DNA from: Rhizophagus irregularis
Taxonomy: Eukaryota; Glomeromycota; Glomeromycetes; Glomerales; Glomeraceae
DNA length: 64,000 bases
NCBI RefSeq assembly: GCF_026210795.1
Contig: NC_089451.1
Location: 3,146,001 to 3,210,000 of the forward strand
Direction: 5' to 3'
In this document: piece after piece, positions 12,036 to 22,500 of the stretch
Layout: every line of letters begins with the position of its first letter
Numbering within the stretch: the first letter of the stretch is position 1
Notes under the pieces: model-generated
What the model saw: the letters and a program-made list of their open reading frames with translations, nothing else
Database searches by the model: none
Told to the model about the DNA's origin: nothing
Translations under genes and position numbers: made by a program

Positions 12036-12200
12036 AAAAATATTTTCACAAAAGCGAAATGAAAATCTTAGTATTTTAGTAGTAGTTTCAAAAATTTTAA
12101 TTTGTATATTGTCTATGAGCTTAGAAAATTACAAATTACATAATAAATTTTATTAATTTTCGGCTTTTTTTATTATTATAAATGGCTTAAATAAAATGTT
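12036..12200 (+). repeat. Diverged copy of the 3' end of the OB-fold gene
   Basis: The stretch repeats the last codons and 3' flank of the gene ending at 10581. AAAGCGAAATGAAAATC matches AAAGCGATATGAAAATC. The run GTAGTTTC, TTTAATTTGTATATTGTCTAT, TTAGAAAATTACAAATTACAT is nearly unchanged from 10588-10650. It suggests a former tandem paralogue of which only the tail remains. Confidence 0.65.
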
Positions 12201-12257
12201 ATGTCACACATGACAAACCATGTACTTTTGTACGACAAGAAAAAATAAATAAATAAA

Positions 12258-12765
12258 TCACCAGACAGTGATTTTCAAAAAAAAAAAATTCAAGTTAACC
12301 AGTACCTTTATTTTTTCCCAACCGAATGTAAGAATAATGTGAAAAGATCCACAGCAACACGGAGCTACCTTATAAGTGTCAAGAGTATATGTTATGAAGG
12401 CTGAGGACTTCTCAATTTCAAGATCGCCAGGCGGAGTTAGTCCAATTTGCGTCTTACGGTAGATCCCCATGTGAAAAGGTATGAAAGTTCCATATTCATG
12501 TGTTTTCAAAGATTTCTTGGCATCAAACAATAGACATTAATTATATTATATCTCATTTCCTTCTTTTTCAGTAAGATATAAAGTGTGAGAACATGTAGAA
12601 ATTCAGCCAACATTCCCCAGACTTTTGTACTGTATGCGTCAAAAGTTGGGGCATACATGTGAGCAGCGAAGTACTTTATCACTATAGTCTCGTATTTAGA
12701 AAAGAAAGATGTCTTCCACCAAAGCGGAAACCACTGCTGACAGGCTGTAAGAATGGAAACTGAAA
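12258..12765 (-). CDS. Unidentified gene fragment with possible intron
   Basis: Two non-random reading stretches lie on the minus strand. The upstream one (about 12760-12545) reads WFPLWWKTSFFSKYET, then FAAHMYAPTFDAYSTKVWGMLAEF. The downstream one (12530-12258) reads YGTFIPFHMGIYRKTQ, then DLEIEKSSAFITYTLDTYKV and CCCGSFHIIL. They are in different frames across an AT-rich join near 12530-12580 that could be an intron. Base composition here is less AT-biased than the surroundings, as expected of coding DNA. There is no clear start or end and no family was recognised. Confidence 0.3.
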
Positions 12766-13239
12766 AGTTTTTATTTTGCAGATAAATTAATAAACTAAAA
12801 AGTCAAGAACTTGACAACAACTTTTTACAAAACTTTGTAATGAAAAAATAACCGATAATAAAAAATTCATAATGACATTAAACTTGAAGACTATATTAAA
12901 AAGCCAAGTGAGTATGATTACATTATAGCTGTATTTTATTAAACGCTATTCTTATAGTCTTACTTTATAAAATCAAGGTGATTTTCTCACGACCTTTGTT
13001 AGATTTCGACTTACAAATTTTCTGTTTACAAAAAATAACTGCGACTTCAGCATAGATCATATAACTTATCGATTCGTTGATAATCATTTTTTGAAGCTTT
13101 TTTTAACGATTTTTTAAATAAAAAAAATTATTTATCTTCAGTTTTTTTAAACCGAATAATTTTTAAAAAGAAACCTTTTTAACCGAATGATTTTTTTTTA
13201 AAAAAACTATTTTTATTGGTTTTTTAATTTTAAAAAAAT
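12766..13239. other. AT-rich low-complexity spacer
   Basis: Long T and A runs, with ACCGAATAATTTTTAAA and ACCGAATGATTTTTTTT repeated near 13150-13200. No gene seen. Confidence 0.35.
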
Positions 13240-14560
13240 ATATATATTTTTTCGCCTGGACTCAAATTTCGGCTTGAAATTCTGGAATGGTAAGTTGAAA
13301 AGGTGAATTCGTGTTTTTTTTATTATGGACATGTTACCAACGATCTTTTTCTTTTTTTTTTCTTTAGTTGGACTTGGATTTTGGTCTGAAACTCTGGAAC
13401 GGGCAGATTCTCAACTTTTTGGACGCGAAATTCGATGAAAACATTCCAAGCCTCTGGATAAATGAAAACTTTGGCGCAACGAACTGTTTCTAACAGTTCA
13501 ATTTTTCTTTTGTAAACGGGTTTTGTTATTCGAGTATTAGACGTCTCAACTTTAGCACTTAGATTGGATTTCCTTTTAGGTAATTTACCACAATTCTAAA
13601 TTCTTAGGGAATTTGAAATTTGCTTTATTCAGAATTTATTTTTAATGAACTGTTAGTACTAACAGAAAGTTCTTTTTACTTTTTCTTTCGTAAGTGATTC
13701 TTTAAGTCACTCGAATGCAGATACAGATAGGTAAAGTATTTTTTTATTTTAAATTAATTCTTTCAGCTATATATTTACTAACATCTTATCTTCTTTTATT
13801 AGATGGCCAGGAGAGCATTGGTCGGAAAGCTATTATCTTTTCATTTTTAAACGGCTTATTCCCAGTCTAGACGCGTCTGATTTAGGTGAGCTATGTTTTT
13901 TCTTTGTTATTTGTTTTAACAAAACTAACAAAATATTTCTAATGCTTTAATTTTTTTTTAGGCAATTTTTTTAAATATTTATAATCATGGATTTTAGTGA
14001 GGATAAGATTTTTATGAATTGTCTCTCTAACGAAACGTTTATTAATACTTCTTTTGTAGCTTTTGTTATGGATATAGGGTTTTGGTAGATGTTTAAGTCA
14101 TTTTTTATTGTTTTTTTTTACTTTTAACAAAACAAAATATTTGATAATATTTCATTCTTCTACTCTTGTAGTTTAACATCTGGTTGAACGTCAAGTTACG
14201 ATAAGTAGTCCATTTTTCTTAATTTACATTTCTTATCTTTAAAGAAACAAAATATATATTATCTTTTCCTTTGTTTTTTTTTCTTTTGTAATTGTGGATT
14301 TAAGACAGCTTTGGCGGTAAGTTTTTCTTATTCTTTTTTCTTTTTTTGATTTTAATGAATTTAATGAAATATTTAATTAATGCTTTATATAGGAAACCGG
14401 CTTCGATTTCAAAATGGTAAGTTATCAAAATCTTTAAACTTCATTAAAAAAACCATATTAATTTTTTTCTTATTTTTTTTTTACAGTGATCCGGACTTTG
14501 CCGAATCAAAAAAATCAAGTCAAAAAAGATGATATATTCTTAAAAAGGATATCACGTTAA
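13240..14560 (+). other. Spliced transcript candidate with many short exons
   Basis: The stretch is dense in strong fungal splice signals. Donors are GTAAGT at 13290, GTGAGC at about 13886, GTAAGT at 14317 and GTAAGT at 14417. Acceptors preceded by pyrimidine runs end at 13367, about 13802, 13961, 14171, 14392 and 14486. ACTAAC branch-like words precede two of them. Clean introns are 13290-13367 (78 nt), 14317-14392 (76 nt) and 14417-14486 (70 nt), leaving a 24-nt exon at 14393-14416. Exon-like pieces flanking the first intron are diverged repeats of each other (GGACT...TCTGGAA). No long reading frame was found. This could be a micro-exon gene, a decayed gene or a spliced non-coding RNA. Confidence 0.4.
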
Positions 14561-15963
14561 GAATAATTTATGGGCATTTTTTCATAACAAATAAAAATAT
14601 AACATACTTTAATTTTTTTGTATACCGTGTATTATTAGAATAGCTTAATAATAAATAATAAAGAAAATTTTTTAACAATCTTAGATAATCATATGATTAG
14701 CTTATACATGGTGAGATAATCTTACCACACTACTGTAATGCTTATGTTACTTTAGATGTATGCATTGTTTATATTAATCTTAAAGATTTACAGTAACTGC
14801 TGATCTCCATCTGTCCCGTCCCTCGGATGCTATCCTGTATTACCAAAACAACCGAATTTTCAAAAATATTAATAAATTTATAACTACCATAAAACACCTC
14901 GCTTTAAGCCATATTATGTATTTTGATTAAAATGATACTAAAAAAGGTAGTCAAAAAAAACATATATCAATAAAAAATTAAATTAAAATTAATCCGTCAT
15001 CCATGAGTCAACTGCAAAAGATCTGCAGAAAATGGTTGCGTCAAATAAAAAAATAAAAAATTATGTATTTTAAGAAATTTTTTTTTTTTTTATCTCTAAA
15101 AAAAATTATCTTAAAAAATAAACTTTTGGGGTAAATACTATATATTATGTTAATGTTGAATGAATACATATAAAAAGCATTATTTAAAGAATGAAAATCA
15201 GATATCAGAAAAAATTAAAAAATTACTAGTGATTGATATAAAATCACGAATTAATAACCAAAAAAAAAAGTTACTACCATTAAATATTTAACCTTGTAAA
15301 ATTGGCAAAATTTAATATTGTTTTTACTTAGCCAAGAAATAAAAAATTAATTTGTTAATCAAAAAAGAAATAGTATATGCTATCGCTAAGAACGCCAAAA
15401 TTGAACCTAGATAAAAAATACATTTTTCTACTACTAAATAGTATTGGTAAGATCTACCAATCAATTGTGGTAAATTCAAAGTCTTTTCTGGATCTTCATT
15501 CTAACCATAAGCAGAAAAAAAAAGATAAATTACGCATATAAATAAAAAAAATATTAGTACTCAGCCCAATTTTTTAATAATTTTTTTTTATTAATAATAA
15601 AATATAATATGAATAATTTTGTGAATTGTAAATTGTAAATTATTATACTTAATGCCATATGTTCTAGAATTTACAATTTCCCTATAATTTGCAAATTATA
15701 ATTGGTAAGTTACTATATTTGCAAATTCTAGAACACAAATATTAAATAAATTTTTGGTCAAATCGGGTCAGATCGTAAATAATCTCGGGTTAATCCGACT
15801 AGATTTTCAAAACTTCTAGATCTCTTTTTTAATATGATTTTTTGATGTGATTGTTCTGTATGATGGCCAGGCCATCCAGGCGAAAGTATAAAAAAATCCC
15901 ATCCATACCAGAGTTTGAAAAGATAAAAATAAAAATATTTTTAATAAATATTTGAAATTTAAA
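14561..15963. other. AT-rich region upstream of the Helitron gene
   Basis: No coding frame recognised. The Helitron 5' terminus should lie in or left of this stretch, but a convincing TC-type end could not be picked by eye. Confidence 0.35.
15661..15734. repeat. Short inverted repeat
   Basis: GTTCTAGAATTT at 15661-15672 is mirrored exactly by AAATTCTAGAAC at 15723-15734. The 50-nt loop contains AATTTGCAAATTATAATTGG-type palindromic DNA. It could be a small foldback element or a cruciform-prone spacer. Confidence 0.5.
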
Positions 15964-18900
15964 ATGGCATTTCGATTTATAAATTACTCTCTTGACGATT
16001 TTGATATTGAACAAGATAGTAATGAAAATAATTCATTTTGGAACAGTGCAGAACTTCTTCGCTATCAAAATTTAAATCACTCAAGAGTACCAAATATTAA
16101 TTATCAAACACCCTTTCAATCAACTTTTCTATATTGGAGACCATCCAAAGAGTTATTATCACTACAAAATCAGTTCAATGAAAAGATTTTAATACAATTT
16201 CCATCGGTACCATGTTCATTCTGTTCAATGCTTATGCTTCCATTAAATGTTAAATGGATTGATAAAGAAAATATAACTTATCCTTTAACAACAGTATTTC
16301 CTGATGAAGAACCAGTTGAACATATAAATGATTCTTCTAAAATTGCAGTTTGTTCTACTTGCAAAAATTTAAGATTACGCCGATCACCACCCAATATTGT
16401 TGAAACTCCATCTGAAATTGAAAATGTACCAATCTATTATAGACGTTGGCTTTCCCCAATATTTTTAAGTTGCTCTTTGGGTAGAATTCCAAATTCTAAT
16501 TCATATACAAATTATAGGACTCTTTCAGGAAAATTTAATTTTTCAAAAAATACTCGTGCATTATTTTTATATTCTGGAATGATGGGCGCTATCCTAGAAA
16601 ATAATTCAAACCAAAATTGGTACCATGAATCATTAAATGATGCTGCAATTTGGCTTAAAAATAATAATCCTTTTTTTAAACCATATACACATATTATTCT
16701 TAATACTGATAGAAATGGCTCAAGAGTAGTTTTTCCAACAGCAAGAATTTCTGATACTCAAAATTTAATTTCTCCCAATAATTCTATAAGACGCCCTGAA
16801 TTAATAATGCCCCCTTATGACTTTAATCCTGAAATTCATAATGAAGATTTTCATTATAATAAATTAATGGCAGGCTTTATTACCAATCCAGACGAAAAAG
16901 AACTTCCAATTTCTTATAATGATAAGCATTTAGAAGCTCTTTTATTTCCAGATCTGTTTCCAACAGGATCAGGCTTTTATAATGATAATGAAAATAGAGA
17001 AAAATATGTTGATAGTTATCAAAAATATATCAAACGTTGCTTATTGTCACCAGATCCTAGATTTCGTCTGCATCCATATTGGCCACATTGGTCATATATG
17101 AATTTAGAAAAAATACGCAACCATCAAAATCGCACCAGAATGCTAAGACAAAAAAATGCAAATCAACAAAATTGTTTAACTGCTGCAGATTTAATTTCTA
17201 CAAGTGTATATAATAATAGACCAATAATCAATGAAAATATTACAACAACATTGCCATCCTATATAAGAACAGGTAATACTTATTTTAAAGAAAAGGAATT
17301 TCAAGTACAAACAATAGTTGATGCATTTCAATTGCCACAGATATTCTATACTACTACAATGAATGAAAATGGTTGGGAACATCTTAAAACTGTACTTTCT
17401 TTGACTGATAACAGAGATACAAATCCTACAAATGGACCATTACATACATATTTACACTATCATCATCGATTAGAATCAATAAAAAACAAATTATGGAAAA
17501 ATCCAAAGCTTTCAAATTGGGGTAAATGGATTCATTATTGGGAAAGAGATGAATTTCAAAACCGTGGTGCTATCCATACACATGGAGTAGCATGGCTAGA
17601 AAAACCAATTGAAGAACTAATTAACTTAAATATAATTAGAGCAGATGTTCCAAATCCAGAATATGAACCTGAATTATATGAACTTGTAATGAAATATCAA
17701 ATTCATCATTGCCGACCTGAAATGTGCAATGGACCTTGTGTACCAGGTGAAAGATGTTCCAAAGGATTTCCTCAACCATTATCAGAAACAACTCATGTTT
17801 TACCTAATGCATATTATTACACTTATAAAAGAACCAAACCTGAAGACCAATGGGTAATTCCTTACCATGCACCAACTTTATTGCTATGGCAAGCACATTG
17901 TTGTTTCATGTATGTTACTTCAAAATATTTTGCTCATTATATTACCAAATATATTACAAAAGCTGAACCTATAGGAGCATTTGATTTAGAAGAACATAAT
18001 GCTTATCGTCAGCATATAATAGCTCGAAGAATTTCTTCATTAGAAGTTATGGTATTATTACTTGGCTATAAGCTCTGTCGATCTTCAATAGCTGTTGAAT
18101 ATTTACCTTCAGCACCACCTTTTTCCAGATCAAAATCAATTAAACCTGTTCATATGATATTAGATGATAATGAAAATCCCTATTGGGATGATGCAATAGA
18201 CAAATATCTTAAAAGACCTCAAGATGTTATTTTTGATGAAATAACATATCCAAAATATCATCAGCAATATAAAATAGGTTCTAAATTACCCAATTCAAAC
18301 AGGCCATATTGGATAGATCTTAATGGAAGATATGTAGTAAAAAGACAAAAGGAAATATTAGTGCGTTTTCATTACACTACAATTGAATCTGGTGAAGAAT
18401 TTTTTTATCAACAATTGCTACTACAATTTTCTTTTCGTAATGAAGCAGAATTATTGAATAATTATACTACATATAAAGAACATTTTCAATCAAAATTTCC
18501 CCAAGAATATCAGGAATTAATAAGTGATATAAAGCAAAAGTCAATTGTTAGATACAATTTAGTAATTGAAAATTATCAACAATTAATTCAACAGATTACT
18601 GTAAATCTCAATACAGATTTGAAAATCCTAATTAGTCAACAATTGGATTCATTAATTAATCCAGCTCCTTATTTACCAAGTTATTCATCAATAACAAGTA
18701 CAAATGATCAATATTTCAATTATAATATATTAGTTACAAGTTGGGGACCTATTCACCAAAAAAAGCATCCCTGCTATTTTTTAACAGGACCAGCAGGAAC
18801 TGGAAAATCCTATATGTTAAAACTTATTACAGATTATCTAACTAATAATCATAAGAACTATTTGCTTATGGCTCCAACAGGTGTTGCAGCCCAAAATATA

Positions 18901-20013
18901 AATGGCAAAACCATTCACTCTGAATTACAAATAAGACCAAGTTCAGGCAATTATATGTCATTAGCTATGGAAAATGCTGAAAATAGAACTAGGTTAAAAA
19001 AAATTCATGCTATTATAATTGATGAAATCTCTATGGTATCTCCATATTTATTAGATTTTATTAACAAAATGTTTTGTGAACTACATAATTGTACATTGCC
19101 ATTTGGTGGAATAATGGTATTATTAGTTGGAGATTTGGCACAATTACCTCCTATCAATGCACCATTTGTATTTAAATCAGTATCATGGGAATTTTTTATG
19201 CCTTTATTCCTTCATACACCAAAACGACAATCAGAAGATATAGATTACTTTGAAACTTTACAAGAAATACGTTTTAATCAAATTACAAATGAAACACGGG
19301 AAAAATTAAAAAGTAAAGTAATAGCTCCTTCAGATACTAAATCTCCTTTAGAAACAACTCATATAATGGGATATCGCTCTATGGCTGATAGGATTAATGA
19401 AATAGCTATGTCTTACTTACCAATTGATGAATCATATGATTTATCATTTACTTCATTTGCACAAGATAAACTTGATAATGAATCTTGGGATATTAAAAAA
19501 TGTAACAAACATTTCAGAAAATACACTAATCTTCCAGATACAATTCAAATTCAAAAAGGAGCACGTGTAATGTTTCTCAATAATACCCTATATGAAAATG
19601 GAATTTGCAATGGTTCAATTGGCATTATAATGGAAATTCAAAATGAAGAACTTATTGATGTAGCATTTCCAACCAAAACTGGAATATCCTATATAACTGT
19701 TAAAAAAACAACTGATAGATTCAATTACAATGGAAAACCAGCTTCAAGACATCAATTTCCTATTCAGAATGCTTTTGCTTTAACAGTACATAAAACTCAA
19801 GGGCTAACCCTACCAGATGTTACAGTAGCATTAGACTCACAAATGTTTGCAGCTGGGCAAGCATATGTTGCAATTAGTCGTGCCAAAACTTGGGATTCTT
19901 TAACTTTAACTGCTCTTGATTATGACTCAATAAAAACAGATGAAAAGGTCATCATGGAATATAGTCGTCTGCAAGAAAAGTATGATAGATTAATCACATC
20001 TTTTGGGTTTTAA
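15964..20013 (+). CDS. Helitron Rep/helicase transposase
   Basis: The first ATG of the frame is at 15964, giving 1349 residues without interruption. A CX2C pair at about 84-87 and another at about 130-133 form a likely zinc finger. The HUH nickase motif is IHTHG (H538, H540). The tyrosine motif is YFAHYITKY (Y655, Y659, Y663). A Pif1-type SF1 helicase follows: Walker A GPAGTGKS (942-949), Walker B IIDEIS (D1020, E1021), GDLAQLPP, then VHKTQGLTL (about 1276) and YVAISRA near the C terminus. These are the hallmarks of rolling-circle Helitron transposases, which nick DNA through the tyrosines and unwind it with the helicase. All catalytic residues are present, so the protein may be active. No RPA or endonuclease domain is fused to it. 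Confidence 0.93.
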   Translation: MAFRFINYSLDDFDIEQDSNENNSFWNSAELLRYQNLNHSRVPNINYQTPFQSTFLYWRPSKELLSLQNQFNEKILIQFPSVPCSFCSMLMLPLNVKWIDKENITYPLTTVFPDEEPVEHINDSSKIAVCSTCKNLRLRRSPPNIVETPSEIENVPIYYRRWLSPIFLSCSLGRIPNSNSYTNYRTLSGKFNFSKNTRALFLYSGMMGAILENNSNQNWYHESLNDAAIWLKNNNPFFKPYTHIILNTDRNGSRVVFPTARISDTQNLISPNNSIRRPELIMPPYDFNPEIHNEDFHYNKLMAGFITNPDEKELPISYNDKHLEALLFPDLFPTGSGFYNDNENREKYVDSYQKYIKRCLLSPDPRFRLHPYWPHWSYMNLEKIRNHQNRTRMLRQKNANQQNCLTAADLISTSVYNNRPIINENITTTLPSYIRTGNTYFKEKEFQVQTIVDAFQLPQIFYTTTMNENGWEHLKTVLSLTDNRDTNPTNGPLHTYLHYHHRLESIKNKLWKNPKLSNWGKWIHYWERDEFQNRGAIHTHGVAWLEKPIEELINLNIIRADVPNPEYEPELYELVMKYQIHHCRPEMCNGPCVPGERCSKGFPQPLSETTHVLPNAYYYTYKRTKPEDQWVIPYHAPTLLLWQAHCCFMYVTSKYFAHYITKYITKAEPIGAFDLEEHNAYRQHIIARRISSLEVMVLLLGYKLCRSSIAVEYLPSAPPFSRSKSIKPVHMILDDNENPYWDDAIDKYLKRPQDVIFDEITYPKYHQQYKIGSKLPNSNRPYWIDLNGRYVVKRQKEILVRFHYTTIESGEEFFYQQLLLQFSFRNEAELLNNYTTYKEHFQSKFPQEYQELISDIKQKSIVRYNLVIENYQQLIQQITVNLNTDLKILISQQLDSLINPAPYLPSYSSITSTNDQYFNYNILVTSWGPIHQKKHPCYFLTGPAGTGKSYMLKLITDYLTNNHKNYLLMAPTGVAAQNINGKTIHSELQIRPSSGNYMSLAMENAENRTRLKKIHAIIIDEISMVSPYLLDFINKMFCELHNCTLPFGGIMVLLVGDLAQLPPINAPFVFKSVSWEFFMPLFLHTPKRQSEDIDYFETLQEIRFNQITNETREKLKSKVIAPSDTKSPLETTHIMGYRSMADRINEIAMSYLPIDESYDLSFTSFAQDKLDNESWDIKKCNKHFRKYTNLPDTIQIQKGARVMFLNNTLYENGICNGSIGIIMEIQNEELIDVAFPTKTGISYITVKKTTDRFNYNGKPASRHQFPIQNAFALTVHKTQGLTLPDVTVALDSQMFAAGQAYVAISRAKTWDSLTLTALDYDSIKTDEKVIMEYSRLQEKYDRLITSFGF

Positions 20014-21433
20014 CTATTTAACAATATCTTAAACTTCATTTTTTGTAATGCATGATTTTATCACTTTAATAACAATAAATTTTAACATTTAAGTAAGATT
20101 TGTCAAATTATAATGATTTAATTTAAATAAAACTGCTTAAAGCTCCCTGTTATGTTTAATGTTAACTTGTTTATAATTAGAATCAGCTGATGATCAGCTG
20201 ATGATCAGTTGATCACAGGCACAGCACAAGAATAAATACAGTAAAAATTTCTTAGACTACTCAAGACAAAGAATTTATAAAATTTAATAAAATATTATGA
20301 AACACTGATTTTACCTACAGTATTTGTTAATTGAATTTGAGAAATTTATGGTTTGAATAATAATCTTTTATAAAGCGTAATTCAATTATCATTACATACA
20401 TTACATATCGATAATGAAGATTCATTTTGAATTAAAATTATTTTATCGTTAGATAAAACAATATTAAATATCATGTGGCAATTTGGCAAGTGATTGTAGA
20501 AAACAAATGGCCATAAAGTTTATATTAATTTTTTAATTTCTATACAATGAAATAACCTAAAAAAAATGCAGGCAAATTTTCGGAAGTCATTATTTTATTT
20601 TATTTATTTTTTTACTTTGCATAATTTGAACAATATTTAGACATTTTAAAATAGATATTTGTAAAATAATAAAAACATTAATTTAATATGATTCTTTATT
20701 ACCCCAGGTAAAATATTTTTTTAATTTAATATGTTTCAGAATTTCATCTTTTTCTTTGCAAGTAAAGAAGAACGATAATATAAAATAGTTATATGAGCAC
20801 AAATTATTTTGCATAAGAATCGTTATTATAAAATCATAATATTAACGATACTGAATATAAAATCATTATTTATATCGTTATATTTAAGATAAATCGTCAC
20901 TTAAGGCAACAAATTGTCAATTAACTTAATTTACATGAATTTTTTTTTTTCTCATTTTTAATATAAAATCTTTTATTATTATATTCATGATCTCACGAAT
21001 CACGATTTAATTAAAGAATTACGATGACAAACTTTTTTAATTAGGGAGGGATGCAATTGTTTAATTGTTTTATAAATAGCTAACATGTTTCATTGGTAGG
21101 ACAATAAAAAACTAGCCAAAATATTCGAAACGAAGAAAATAAAATCAGCAAAATAAATTATTTTAAGGATCACTATTGCGTTTGTTTAATATTAAAAAAA
21201 ATTTGCCAATTTTATGATTTGTGAAGAATTGGGAAATCTTATTTTTTTTTTTAAAAAAAAAACTTTATTGCTTATATAATAATAAATTTTATTTCTTATA
21301 ATAAAAAAATGTATAATCTATAATCTATAATAAAAACTATATGCATAAATGAGTGATAATAATACGAATGAAAAAATACATAATTAATAATAAAAATAAA
21401 AATAAAAATAAAAATATGACTAATTGGATTGAT
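20014..21433. other. AT-rich 3' flank of the Helitron gene with palindromic repeat
   Basis: Three units of an 11-bp repeat, ATCAGCTGATG/ATCAGCTGATG/ATCAGTTGATC, lie at 20182-20214, each nearly palindromic. A hairpin near a CTRR end marks Helitron 3' termini, so this is a candidate, but no CTRR tetranucleotide at the right spacing was found. Nothing else gene-like was seen up to 21433. Confidence 0.35.
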
Positions 21434-22042
21434 TTAATTCATACGGTTTATAGGAGAATTTCTTTTAGCATCTTCCTTGGAGAAGATGTAAAATCTTATA
21501 TTAGAAAGACAAATTATCAAATAAAATATTAACAAATCCATACATTCTTGAAATATCTTATTTGTCGTGTTTTGGTCGTATGGGATATTCTTTTGTTTGA
21601 ACCTTTTTATTTTTTCCTTTAGGTCGTTATCTTTATGATTTTTTGGTGTTGCGACTGTTGTGATTGTTGTGACTGTTGCGTCTTGATGATTAGTATCACT
21701 ATCTGCAATTTTAACATTTTCTTCCTCTTTTTCGTTATCTTTTCTTTGATTTCTTATTTTAATATCTTCTAATAACTTGTCTATTTGACATATTGCTTTA
21801 TTGATCCGCTCCCCAGTTGAAATATTTTCACCTCTATCTTTATTATCATTATTTATTTTAATTTCAATTTGTCGAGGACTTATTTCTTTATAAATGTAAA
21901 TGTGTGTACCAGTTCCTTTTTCAATGGGTTTTAGGTTACGTCCTTTACGACCAATTAATTTACCGATTTCAACATGGTCTGGAATTTCAAAAATGGTCAA
22001 AACAGTTGAGTATCTGATGGAATTTTGCATTTCCTTTGCCAT
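21434..22042 (-). CDS. KH-domain RNA-binding protein, copy 1
   Basis: The ATG is at 22042 and the protein has 202 residues. Residues about 20-55 form a KH domain with the GxxG loop GRKG in the segment VEIGKLIGRKGRNLKPI, followed by GTHIYI. KH domains bind single-stranded RNA or DNA. A Lys/Glu-rich linker follows. Its last 45 residues contain a hydrophobic run (LLIFYLIICLSN) that aligns with the intron of copy 2. Where copy 2 has the donor CAA|GTAAGATATTTC, this copy has CAAATAAGATATTTC. The frame then reads through to SKEDAKRNS, which matches the second exon of copy 2 (NKENVKRN). The likely history is loss of a splice donor with the old intron now translated, unless another donor is used. Confidence 0.75.
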   Translation of the reverse strand: MAKEMQNSIRYSTVLTIFEIPDHVEIGKLIGRKGRNLKPIEKGTGTHIYIYKEISPRQIEIKINNDNKDRGENISTGERINKAICQIDKLLEDIKIRNQRKDNEKEEENVKIADSDTNHQDATVTTITTVATPKNHKDNDLKEKIKRFKQKNIPYDQNTTNKIFQECMDLLIFYLIICLSNIRFYIFSKEDAKRNSPINRMN

Positions 22043-22500
22043 TTTTTATAAAGAATTTAAAGATGATATATTATAGTATTATTTTTTTTTATTAAAAAAA
22101 AAGAGGAAGAAAAATATGATTTTTTTAACAGAACAAAAAAGGGGAGTATTTATAATTTAGCAATTATCGCAAATTATAAGCAAAAAACACATCGCAAATT
22201 GCAAACAAAACACATTCCATTATTATAAAACCAACAAAAGTTTTATATTATTTTAACAAAACCATTTTTTTTTTAATTAACAAAGACGATGGTTTTGATG
22301 ACGATCCATGAAAAAAATGATTTTCTCAATAAATGGAAAACTCTATTTTTAAACCATGTTTATCATGTTTTTATCATAAAAGGTAATTGTTCTCTTTTAA
22401 GCATGAAAAAAAACATGACAAGGATTTTCGTGTGATGATGTGATTGATAGTCAAGACTATCACAAAAAAGGGATAACCGGATACTTTTGTCAAGTGATGT
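22043..22500 (-). repeat. Left arm of inverted duplication upstream of KH copy 1
   Basis: Read on the minus strand, this flank matches 24057-24514 in order: ACAAAAGTATCCGG, TTTTTGTGATAGTCTT, CATCATCACA(C/T)GAAAATCCTT, an AACCATCG/GATGGTTTTGTT block, then the TATA box. The two arms plus the two KH genes form a head-to-head inverted duplication about 1 kb per arm. Confidence 0.65.
22141..22154 (-). promoter_or_regulatory. TATA element of KH copy 1
   Basis: On the minus strand this reads TATAAATACTCCCC, about 100 nt before the start codon. The same string stands about 95-108 nt before the start of copy 2, and a close variant precedes copy 3, so the promoter has been kept with the genes. Confidence 0.6.
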
